A stretch of DNA of 64,000 bases, taken from Mycocentrospora acerina. Taxonomy: Eukaryota; Ascomycota; Dothideomycetes; Pleosporales. Each line of letters opens with the position of its first letter. Positions within the stretch are counted from its first letter, which is position 1. The notes beneath the pieces are model-generated. The model saw nothing but the letters and a program-made list of their open reading frames with translations. It was not told the DNA's origin and made no database searches. Below are positions 43,150-52,917 of the stretch, one piece after another. The stretch lies in NCBI GenBank assembly GCA_022701365.1, contig JAKUHH010000072.1:496001-560000 (forward strand). The letters run 5' to 3'. Made by a program: the position numbers and the translations under genes.

Positions 43150-45053
43150 TTAGCGGAGGGAGAAACCCTTTCTCTTGCCCTCCTTTTCTATTGGTCGTCC
43201 AGATTCGACGCGAGACTTCTTCTCTTCGAGCTCTTGTCGTTGCCGGTCTAGCTGATCCTTCATCTCCTTGTGTCGTGCGTACAGCTCTTCTTCGCTCTGT
43301 CGTAGTTTGCTCTCCTTTTCTTGCACCTTTTGCTGGAATACCATCTTCATTTCCATCTCCATCTTCTGGAGCTTCTGCTCGTGCAGCGAGCGCTCCTCTT
43401 CCTGCTTGACAGCTGGGTTGACCTCCTTGAACACGCTGGAGTCTTGCTGAACACCCATTGCTGTGAGCTTCTCGGATCGGTAGTTCTCGTAGAGAACATT
43501 GTTGGTGTTCTCCTTGAGCTCCTCCATGTGTGTGCGGATGAGCATCTGCCTCAGCTTGACAAAGTCGCAGTGCTCCTCGTTGTCAACCTCAACAACACCC
43601 CATGGGTATTGACGTCCTCGGACCTTGCGGCCGTCGGGTGTTGTGACCTCAGAGTTGGATCCAACAACGGCAAAAGGTACTTTAGCCATAATCTCCTGAT
43701 TCTCCGCAATAGTCTCCTCGTCATCGAGCTCGTAGCGCGGCCCTTCGAAGATGCGAATCTTGTGGTGGTTGATGTCGGCGAGAATCTAGAAGCTGTCAGT
43801 AAACGAAAGAAATACCAAGAAACTCGCACTAACCCTCTTCTTGTAGTTGTCAATCTCGTCGTCTGTTACAAGGTCGGCCTTGGCAATGACGGGAATAAGA
43901 TTGACCTTGGTGTGTAGCTTCTTCATCACCTCAATGTCCAGTGGCTTGAGCGAGTGACCAGTGGGCTGAATGAAGTAAACAACAGCATGAATACGGTTGT
44001 CGACAATGTTCATGCGGTTGACCTTGTTCTCGGCGTCCAGGTAGGCGTCGAATCGCTGCTCAATGTTTTTGACAATAGGATCCCACGACTCATCATTGTT
44101 GATGAAGTCGCCAAAGCCAGGTGTGTCAACGACAGTCAGCCTCAGCCTCACGCCGTTCTCCTCGATGTCGGCGCTAATGGACTGGATCGAGACGGTCTTG
44201 GAGATATCGAGACTGGGGGGCTTGCGCTCCTTAGGAGGGTACAGCGAGGTGTTGAACAGCGTGTTCACCAGTGTTGACTTTCCGAGTCCAGACTCACCTG
44301 ACACGAGATGTCAGTATAATTTTAGCAGCTCAGTCTGCTCATGCATACGTACCAACAACCATGACGTTGAAGTTGAACCCTTTACGCACACTCTTGCGGT
44401 GCCACTGGTTGGGCAGGTTCGCGAAACCAACGTAGCCCGTAAGCTTTCTGCGCACAATGTTCATGTCATTTGCCAGGGCAGCTGCGGCCTTTGGGTTCTT
44501 CGCTGTGACAGTTTGAGGAATGGCTGATTGTTGTTCGTTAGATCCAGAAATAGTAGGGTCCATCGCGAGCGATCCGTTCGAGGTCGTCGGGGGCGAGGGA
44601 GACGCACGGGAAGGGGGGGCAGGAGATGCGCCGTTGAGTTCTGTGTCGCAAGTCAGCCTATGTAAATACAAGGTAGGTGGGCTGTCGTGTCCGTTGGACG
44701 CGTGAGCATCAACCGGTGGCAGAGCTGTATTGAGGAGCTAGCCGCACGCTCTTTCTGTTGCAGCAAAGCATGTGTGCCTAAGGTGTCCAACGGGCCCACA
44801 ACTGGGAACGGCCGACGTCGCCATTGTTTGACCGGGGGGGGGGGGGGCTCCTTACCCATGGGNNNNNNNNNNNNNNNNNNNNNNNNNNNNNNNNNNNNNN
44901 NNNNNNNNNNNNNNNNNNNNNNNNNNNNNNNNNNNNNNNNNNNNNNNNNNNNNNNNNNNNNNNNNNNNNNNNNNNNNNNNNNNNNNNNNNNNNNNNNNNN
45001 NNNNNNNNNNNNNNNNNNNNNNNNGGGGGGGGGGGGGGGAGCTCCTTACCCAT
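43150..45053 (-). CDS. cdc3: Septin, Cdc3/AspB type
   Basis: Septins are filament-forming GTPases at septa and the hyphal cortex. Exons: 45053..45050, 44640..44353, 44297..43834 and 43785..43150, giving 463 residues. The first coding exon is only ATGG: the ATG is followed by G and a GTAAGG donor, and joining to the CACAG acceptor before 44640 gives MELNGASPAPPSRAS in frame. No other upstream ATG keeps phase. Exon 2 contains the septin polybasic region (NQWHRKSVRKGF); the P-loop GESGLGKST spans exons 2-3; DTPGFGD is switch II, and AKAD the G4 motif. RGRQYPWGVVEVDN lies in the septin unique element. A C-terminal coiled coil of about 100 residues ends in a basic tail. Yeast Cdc3 and the Aspergillus ortholog AspB share the GYVGFANLPNQWHRKS start, so group assignment is fairly safe. 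Confidence 0.88.
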
Positions 45054-45055
45054 GG
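44834..45055. repeat. Duplicated flank around an assembly gap (poly-G plus 15 bases)
   Basis: Both sides of the N run carry a run of 14-15 G followed by GCTCCTTACCCATGG. Left copy is 44834-44862, right copy 45025-45055. A true tandem repeat cannot be excluded, but the pattern is what assemblers leave when reads fail in a homopolymer and the same end is placed twice. Confidence 0.75.
44863..45024. other. Assembly gap of 162 N
   Basis: Unknown bases inside the first intron of the septin gene, bordered by G homopolymers. True length unknown. Confidence 0.99.
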
Positions 45056-45991
45056 TGAATGTAAAGCTGCAAACGCAGACGAGATGCTGTCAAGTGAGAG
45101 GCTCCTGTCAGGTAATGTCACGTCAGCCTATGCGTCCAATGCGTAGTGATAGTGGCTGCTGTTGCTCCCTGACAACTCGGAGACGCGACGCAGGTTAAAA
45201 CCTGGAGAAATATGGTGAAACATAGTGTAGGGGCTTGCGGGCGTACCAGGCAACGGAATATATGCTCTCGAGTGATGTGATGCACTCCAAGCAATGGACA
45301 AGATGTCGTGCAGTCGAGTGCGAGCGACAAATGCGTGGGCAGGATGGAGGCTGCGACGTGGAGGTGGAAGGCGTGGTGCGTTTGCTCTGCTGGAGGAAAG
45401 GGGAAATGGAAACCGCCCAGGGATTGGAGAGCGACGTCGAAGAAAGTGACGCTAGACCAAAAGTCCCCGCGTCGCGAACAACACGTCAAGACTGCGATAA
45501 ACGAGGATGGAATGTATGCAGGATGAGCTCGAAAAGTTAGTGACAGGATGCAAGATGCAATTGACAGCTTGTAGAGCGGGTGCAGAACTTTCTTTTGCAC
45601 TCTTGTGTTGCTTTCTTGACTGGGCAGTCGCGTATTGACCGTTGAGGAAACAGTCACGTGTTCAGGGTAAATTACGCCTCCAGGGCCTTAGCAGGAGCGA
45701 TCGACACGGCAAGACAGGGGTCCTCATCTCCCAGCAACACAAGTCGTCTACAAATGCTTGACCAAGTACAAAATATTCCGCTAAGGGTGTTTCGTGCGAC
45801 TTGCATTCCATTATACTGCAGAACCCTTGCCCAAGACGTAGTACAACAGCTTTCCGGGTGTTACCCCTATTCCAACTGCATTGTCCAAGTGATTACGAGT
45901 CTTCAATCTGCTAAACAAATCTCAATATAAGGGTATTGTGCATCAGAACCCAACCCAACCCAGCCCAACGCCTTGATGATTTTTAACACCT
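45054..45991. other. Intergenic region between septin and EXO70
   Basis: About 940 bases: septin promoter and leader on the left, EXO70 3' end on the right. Two overlapping ORFs of 101 and 179 codons on opposite strands have no domain. Nothing else seen. Confidence 0.5.
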
Positions 45992-47986
45992 TCAAACAAA
46001 GCTCATCAATGCCTTGTTCAACTCAATCTTATCATACTTGACATACTTGCCTTTTCCTTTGTCGATGTCCCGGTACCGGTCGTGGAATCTGTTGTAAAGA
46101 GGCTCAATGATATTCTGCACCTCCTTGCTGTACTGTCCACGGAGGTCAGTGTCGAAAGAGTACGTCTTGTGGCGCGTAATCAGCTCGTCGAAGCTCGTGT
46201 TAAAGCTCTTAAACTTCTCTTTGATTGCGTCCTTGTCTTTGGAGCCAAGAGCCTTTACAATGGCTGCAGAGTCTGTCACGCCGCCCCCAGAGCGAGGTCG
46301 ATCTTTGCTACGGTTCGTGTACTGCACATCAAGCAGATGTCCGGAGGGCTCTCGCCAGGCCTCTAGGTACATAGCCCTGGCCTGTTTTTGGTATTCCGCG
46401 ATGTTCTTATCGTAGCTTCCCATGAGAGACTCGAGGTCGGAGGTGCGCTTCATGCGGCTAACAACGGCAATGTTGTTTGCAATGAAGATGCCCTGCAAGT
46501 TTTTTCCCTTCAACAGCATCTTTGCCTTTGCGATCAAGTTCTGCAGCAGGATGTCGATCGTATCAGATACGTACTTTGCAAACAGCATGAGCGAGTCGGG
46601 GCCGACATCCAGGGTTGCAGAAGACTTGTTCATAGAGCCTGGAGCCCAGCCACCATCGCCCAATGATGCCAAGATCGAGGACAGAGGTTCCAGGTAATTC
46701 GTCATTTCCTGCAGGCGACGCATCGTATCCGTCGTGACCGGCACAGCGCTTCCATCGACGGGAAGCGTGATGAGCGTTTGTGTTCGAGATCGTGTGTCGT
46801 CTATTAGTTTGCTAAGAGACATCTTTGATGTCTCGCGAATGGGCTTGACGCTGTCGTATATCGGTCCCTTGAGTGATCCGGTTAATTCTTGTACGCGCAT
46901 CGACAGCGTCCTCACCAGACCACTAATCTCGTAGCCAAGGAAACAGTCCGTCAACAGATTCTTCTGAATGTGCCCGTTCAATTCCCGCAGCGTCTTGTTG
47001 AAGTCTCCTAGCGGAACTTGACAAGTGGCTTCGCAAACTGCTGTCCACTCTTCTCGCGCAAAGATGTTGGTCAAGTTATTGTACTCTGCCACAAACATAC
47101 CCTCAATCGCCTGTACATATGTTCCAATACCATTCTGCCCTGGCTTGTAAAGAGCATCTGGCTGGATCTTTTTCGCTGTACTGATGGATGCCTGTGCAAG
47201 ACTGCTCAACGACCTTTCAAGGAATTCACCTCGGACGTCTGCGTAGATCTTCTGTGCTGGGCTTGACACGGCATCCGACTGCGACAGCTGAGAGACTGAT
47301 TTCGATATATGGCTGTTGATCGCACGCAGCATAGAGATTTGGTCGGGCGGTATGACTGGAAATGGGTTCTCTGTGTCGAATCAGCATGTGTGTTGTACAA
47401 GTACATAGGCAAAACCCACTCTTCACAACGAATTCCAAACATTGGACCTTCTCACGCGAGCAGTCCTGCAACGTGCTCCTAAACACATCCTCCAACTGTT
47501 TGTTCCCCAGTTTAAGCAACCCGCCAAGCTGAGCGACAGCCTTCTCATTCGAGCGGAGATTCGTGCGCTTGAGGTCCGCCAATGCGACTGCAGTGCGATC
47601 GAGCGAGGCAATGTAATCTCTCAGATCACCTCTCCCAGGTCCAGCGCGTATTATTCTCTCCTCGCGATCGGTCGAGTCGCGCGGGGCGCGCAAGCGTTCA
47701 ATTGCTTCCAGGATGCTCTCAATGTCTGTCACAACCCGTCAGCACTTTACCCTCTGTCCTTCAAGGATCTTGGGCGGAACTTACTGTTGTTTGCAATCTG
47801 CAGCTTTTGTGTGTTCCCATATATTGGGCTGATAGCGTCCTGCACCGCCTTCCCGCTCGCATCCAGGCGCGTTACTGAACCCTGAATCTTCTTTGTCAAA
47901 GTCTTCATCTTCTCCATGTTGGAGAAGAGAACTTCGACTTCAGCGCTCTCCTCTTGGAGGGCCGCGCCTTTGCGGACGCCCACCAT
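45992..47986 (-). CDS. exo70: Exocyst complex subunit Exo70
   Basis: Exo70 links the exocyst to the plasma membrane through PI(4,5)P2 and Rho GTPases. Exons 47986..47785, 47725..47420 and 47370..45992 give 628 residues, matching yeast Exo70 (about 620). Introns have GTAAGT/GACAG and GTGGGT/CACAG ends, both phase 1. The N-terminus is a coiled coil (EVEVLFSNMEKMKTLTKKIQ). The long C-terminal rod of helical bundles follows: LMLFAKYVSDTIDILLQNLI, GIFIANNIAVVSRMKRTSDL, MYLEAWREPSGHLLDVQYTN. The end shows the conserved lipid-binding basic patch and tail, FHDRYRDIDKGKGKYVKYDK, then ELNKAL. The other exocyst subunit in the window is Sec5, about 43 kb away. Confidence 0.93.
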
Positions 47987-48986
47987 CGCGCCTGCCGTGT
48001 GAGCTCAACGGCCACAAGGGCTGACTGCCTGATAAGCTCCGGGGAGCTCCTGCAGTTGTGAGGGGCTGCGTGCTGCAACGATGTAGAGAGAAGAAAGTGG
48101 TAGCGACTGTAATATTATGACCAAAAAAGAATGCGGCGTATTAGGGGAGATGCACTACGCGACCATGTCGCGGGTAGAGGCTATGTGCGGAGAGATGGTG
48201 TGGGGATGCTTGTTGGACCGCCGCGGGACGGCGCCAGAGGAGCTATGATGGAACAGGGATCGTAACCGTGGTTCGACCCAGCCAACAGGAGAAGCCAGAT
48301 TTCTTTTGCAATGCAAGTGGCACATGCAAAAAATTGTCCGTCAAAACAATAAAACTGCTACCAACTGTACCTGTGCTGGTGACGCGCATCCGCTGTCAAA
48401 GCGGCAGTGTTGTTTTGTTGACGCCTCAGCCGCTGTCCGCACGACTCATTTATCCTATTGCCGCGAAGATTATGAAACATTGAGTACTTATTTAATTCTT
48501 TGAGCGACAAACATGTTTCAGGCTCAGGATTTTTGTTGTTGTATCAGCACTTTTTCTTCGCTAGTCTAAACACTTCAAAACATCTCACGCACGTTAAGCA
48601 ATAAAGGAGCTCAGCCTCATATTTTCTTTAGGACACTGCACTTTTTACTTCGATTTAATTGAAAATACAGCTGAATGGAAGAAAAACTGTGTCAGTAGAG
48701 CGCTAGCCAAATTTTGATACATTTTCTTATTGGAGGTATTTTCGCAAAGAAAGGGTTTAATCAGCAAATAAAGACTCAATGAGAGTTTCGCCCAACAAGA
48801 AGAATTTTGAGGCCATCAGTTACATGAAAGAGCAGAAACAGAGAAAATTGAAATCTGAAAGAAGGCGAAGCCAGATAGTCGAGATTCTCAAGAACCGCAA
48901 TCGGCGTCATTTATCTAATATGTGTTTGTGGTTTCTTCCTGCGTATGTTTGCGCGATCCAAGATTTGAGACATGACAAGACATAAA

Positions 48987-49164
48987 CTAGTCTTGTTCTC
49001 GTTTGGTTCTCTTACTCAGTAGGTGAAGTTTCGTATCAGCAAGGCGAGGCTGGATGTCTCCAAGATTCGTATCAAATTTGGTGAGTCGGGCCCCCAGTCC
49101 ATTCCTGATCACCCATCGTTCTGCAGTCTCGTATGCTTCATTTGTGAAGGACTTCTTTTCCAGC
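48987..49164 (-). pseudogene. Possible orphan terminal exon of a lost or unresolved gene
   Basis: A good acceptor (TTCTTACAG) is followed by an open frame of 59 codons with protein-like composition (KSFTNEAYETAERWVIRNGL, then KFDTNLGDIQPRLADTKLHL) ending in TAG. A GTTAGT donor 46 nt upstream matches it as an intron, but the upstream frames either stop or mismatch phase, except through a very short exon. It could be the 3' end of a gene truncated by the neighbouring AT-rich sequence. No family recognised. Confidence 0.3.
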
Positions 49165-49429
49165 CTGTAAGAATATGTTTAACTTAGTAATGTTGCCTGT
49201 TTTGAACTAACCGCTGTCCTAATTCCACCTCTTAATTTAATGTGCGTCAATCTTGTTTCGATGCTTTGCGCGAGCCGAATATGGGACTTGGACATGACGC
49301 CTCTACATTCAACGACCCGATTGTGCACGAATTTGCGCTGCTTTTTGTTAACACTTTGCCCAGCTTGTGTCAAGAATACACTTTAAAGGAGGTCACTTCA
49401 AGTCACTGTGAAGTTCCAGGTCCCTAGAG

Positions 49430-49830
49430 GAGCCGTACCGGGCCACTGTAGGTATCCTAGACACTATCTAGCTTATTTAAGGTGGCTAAACTATTAAATA
49501 GGTATTATGTATACCTCTTTAAAAGTTCACTTTAGAAGTTAGCAATTTTTCTAACTAAAATACTTATATTCTATAGGAAGACTCTGCTTACCTTCCCATG
49601 TGAGTTTTCGAGGGTTATTACAGCGAGGATACGTAGAGCGGTAATTTAGGCCTCCTTCAACTCTACAGTGATGGGACAAAATATGTCAATATCTGTTATG
49701 AAGTGTAGACGAGTGCTCGGAAAACTGCGGCCTAGAGCTATTAGATATTTACAGCAAGGTATACGAATACGTCGATATATTTTGCGATAATTTAATATTC
49801 GATCTACTGATGAATTCTTCATGCACAACT
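49430..49830. mobile_element. TpA-rich patch, possible RIP-degraded repeat
   Basis: Strongly AT-rich with frequent TpA and CTA/TTA words, stops in every frame, bordered by less biased sequence. This is the look of ascomycete repeats mutated by repeat-induced point mutation (C to T at CpA). No terminal repeats or transposase motif are visible, so it may simply be AT-rich spacer. Confidence 0.25.
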
Positions 49831-50774
49831 TATTTTTTTTCTAGGAGCTGGCGTGCGAACTTGGTGGCTCGCTTCCCAGTCTATCGACCATTAGCAACAT
49901 CGCTTATATTATTTATTGACGCACTGCTTCACAGGTTATGGGGTATTTTCATTCATGTTTTGACCCCTTGATAAATAGAAATTTTTGATTTTACCAGCAA
50001 CTTAAACAAGAAGCGTCGTATCACTGGAATTCCATGCGCTTCGTGATCAAAATTCTGATTAAATATTTAATCTAAGTTGATCTAGCCCTTATATTCAGAT
50101 ACTGATGTTGGAAAGGACCTTGACATCCCCCTTTCCGGCCAATTGATCTTTGAAGATTTTTCCTCAATGTTTGATACAAGCCAAGTTTGCTTTTCTGAAC
50201 ACTTTGTCGACTTATTCTTAAGGTTTGCGATAGCTTTTTATTGGCCTCACGACCAGAGTTAGAGTATGCTTCCATATCTTCTACACACTCAGATACTTAT
50301 GAACTACATTAGTGCAAAGTCTTTTGATCTAGTACAGAAGGGAGAGATATAAATCTTCAGCGAAAAAAACACGTGTAGAGGTGTAGATTCATAACTCGTT
50401 AACTAAATACTCAATGTATGGAATACTCCAACATTGGACTTTAGGTTAGAAACACTTGGTTCTAACTCACTTTACAATACAAAGAGAGTAAGCCATGATT
50501 TCTCAAATAGAATCCAACCTGGAAATGTAGAGTTATATAGCATAACTTGAATCCAGACATTCCACGTGCAGCTACTATGCAACTCGTACTTAATTACTCA
50601 TCTTTGTTGCTAACGCTTCCTCTAATGCTCTTGCATGCGACTACACCACACTCTCCATAATAGCACGTATCTCAATTCTGCCTTTGCATCAAGCCCGCGT
50701 GTAGTCGGAGTTCCCGAAATTGTACTAAATTAGACTGAATTGCGCATTGGTCCGCAATATGGTCCGTGAATACG

Positions 50775-51380
50775 CTAAAGTCGTAAAACTAGCTCGTCTA
50801 TAGATCGGCTTGTTAATCTAACTGATCTGTTAGCATCATCGTAGGTTTCACCACAGACAAGTGGTGCATAGAACCCTTGAAGTTGTTCGGTGCTACTTTT
50901 TGCTACGGAATGAGTGGCTGTGTAAGAAGGCCCCCCAGTACCGTGCCCGTGCAGAGGCGGTATCACTCCTGTGCAAGGCTATCCAAGTTTGTAAGCTAGA
51001 GAAGCCTGATAATTTCGCCCAAGGCTGAAATGGCCTGATCTAGCTGGTAAGTATCACACATGTGGTTGGCATCTTGGGCGATGTTCGCGTCAAGTGGGGC
51101 AAACGATCGACAAAGCGGAAGAGCTTGTTGTGATAAGCGTGGCAGTGTAGATGCTTGACATCAGGGTAGTTCTTGGCTGGAAACTCAATGGAGTGAATGC
51201 ATGGGGGCCAACTGTGGGGATCCCAGTATATTTGCGATGACTACAGTCAACGCCTTGCTATATGCAGAAGGTAGCGCATGAGCTTGTTGGTTACTAACTC
51301 ACGGAGACACCTTGGCCGTACCTGAGTTGGACTTGGGAGTCTATCAGTCTATCCCGCACGACATGGAGGAATGAGAGGGT
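50775..51380 (-). pseudogene. Frame-broken coding-like region, unrecognised
   Basis: On the minus strand, from 51360 downward, a protein-like stretch (HVVRDRLIDSQVQLRYGQGV) meets a GTGAGT donor and GACTGTAG acceptor in matching phase and continues with IYWDPHSWPPCIHSIEFPAK and YPDVKHLHCHAYHNKLFRFV. The frame then shifts by one base; the shifted frame reads DANIAQDANHMCDTYQLDQA and stops. A further open frame (62 codons) follows at 50966..50775. No family recognised. I read it as a decayed gene, but an intact gene with more small introns is not excluded. It lies divergent to the small secreted protein at 51679. Confidence 0.35.
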
Positions 51381-51678
51381 TCATTGCGCAGATTGTCAAG
51401 ATCCCATCTCAACTGCAACCTCACATTCCATTCGGACCGTAGGAGATTCGGAATCAGCTCAGCTGAACAGAGCATTCGGTCCTACACTTGCACACAGCTG
51501 CTTTTAAAGGCATCTCAGGCCCTTGAATTGCAACACAACTATCCAGTTCCTTATCCAACACAACTATTCAGCTTTCTATACAACACACTCGCTTGTTAAA
51601 TCATCTTTCCTTCAAGTAAGCCGAGATAGTAAACTGGTCCCATCTCTTACTGACCTCAGCCCCAGTAAACTCATCACA

Positions 51679-52068
51679 ATGAAGTTGCTCTCCTTGACCC
51701 TCTGGGCCGCAACCGGCACCCACGCCCTCTGGCTCGCCACTGTCAACATGGACTACGGATCTGCCGTGGGAACTGCCATCTTCTCATCCCCGTACTGCCA
51801 AGTTGGCAAGGGAAATACCAGAGAAGAAGCCCTGTCTAAAGCCAGCAGAACTATAGGGAGTACATCGATTATCGCTGGAGGTCATTGTGACCAGCTGCCG
51901 TATCAGCACACGACCCAGCTGGGCGGATTCTGGGACGACTATGGTACTATCAACTATGAAGACGATAACTGGCATTGGTATTGCAAGACGGGCAACACGA
52001 ATCGGAATGCATGCGATGCTGGACGCGGAGCCCCAAAGAGGAAGAGGGCGGTAGAGTTCACAGTTTAG
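51679..52068 (+). CDS. Small secreted cysteine-containing protein (candidate effector)
   Basis: 129 residues, single exon. The frame is open upstream to a TTG, but the first ATG (preceded by ATCACA) gives a clean signal peptide (MKLLSLTLWAATGTHALW, cleavage near residue 17). The mature part has four cysteines (SPYC, GGHC, WYC, NAC), enough for two disulfides, and an aromatic acidic stretch FWDDYGTINYEDDNWHWYCK. The C-terminus has a basic KRKR cluster, a possible Kex2-type site. No known family recognised. Size, signal and gene-poor AT-rich surroundings fit candidate effectors of plant-associated fungi, but they also fit antimicrobial or surface proteins. Function is not shown by the sequence. 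Confidence 0.65.
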   Translation: MKLLSLTLWAATGTHALWLATVNMDYGSAVGTAIFSSPYCQVGKGNTREEALSKASRTIGSTSIIAGGHCDQLPYQHTTQLGGFWDDYGTINYEDDNWHWYCKTGNTNRNACDAGRGAPKRKRAVEFTV

Positions 52069-52917
52069 TCTTTGCGTGGACAGTTGGACAGGATGGCATC
52101 ACCCAGTCATGTCAATTAACCTAGGGCATGTAGTCGGCTGTATCTTTCTCTGGCTAGTTTAATCAACCATCTTGCTCTCTAAATTCTCGCTCTCTTTGTG
52201 CTCTGATTAATGCAGACTTTGTTTATTGCATTAGCTGGCGAGGTGTCACCGATGCTGTATTGCCCTGTTACTGCCAACATGACATGAATTTGGTTGGGAG
52301 TTTTTTTGCGGGGTCTGCAGTAGAATAGAGGCTTGCGACAGCTACATCAGGTGAGGAATGGTATGACAGAGACCTGATAAGCTCGCCACAAATTTTAGCA
52401 AAGTCAGTAGCAATGCTCTCATGGTGATGTCAGAGTAAGTGGAGGGACGACTCGGAATCTCGAAGAATCTTTACAGAGGATGAGAAGCTGTCTGGTAACT
52501 TGTAGGTGAAAGAAATCGTGATGATGGTGGCTCGGTGTTGCAAGACTTGGCAGCCATCGACTCAAGTCCATAGCTGTTGAGAGTGTATAGTCATATACAT
52601 GCGATTGAGGAGGAGTAGGGGATGAGAGTCAATGGAGGCTGATGTCAGAGGTGGAAGAATGACATGTGAATGCCCCACGTGGTTCTCGAACTTGTTCCTG
52701 CATGCGCTTGGCAGACGTTAGCTGGGCCTGGGGTCGACACAGCGCACCACGAAACCGGAATCGCCAGCGCGGGCGGAAAATGACGGGCCAGCAGTGCGTC
52801 GCCTGCAGCGTCATGCTGAGCGCATACCCGTAAGCTCGATTGGGCACTTTGTAGTCTTTTTTTTTTTTGCGTAAACGCTCTGCAACCGCTTTTTCCTTGC
52901 CTTGTCAATTCGTTCTC
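52069..52917. other. Intergenic region upstream of the phospholipase gene
   Basis: About 850 bases between two plus-strand genes. It includes a poly-T run at 52858-52868 just before the leader. A minus-strand frame of 180 codons over 52645-53187 is mostly antisense to the next gene. Nothing else seen. Confidence 0.5.

Larger units (their letters stand above)
47987..51678. other. AT-rich gene-poor block with relics
   Basis: About 3.7 kb with no complete gene that I can support. The first 250 bases are the EXO70 promoter. Inside lie a possible terminal exon, a TpA-rich repeat-like patch and a frame-broken coding patch, each listed separately. A 68-codon basic ORF at 48779-48985 starts with ATG but has no context. 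Confidence 0.5.

Noticed and set aside
43268..44527. Long plus-strand ORFs (up to 198 codons) opposite the septin gene
   Set aside because: They are shadows of the septin exons, rich in Leu/Val from the complementary codon bias.
48260..48300. GGTTCGACCC-like word resembling a tRNA T-loop
   Set aside because: No matching acceptor stem, D-loop or A box can be found around it.
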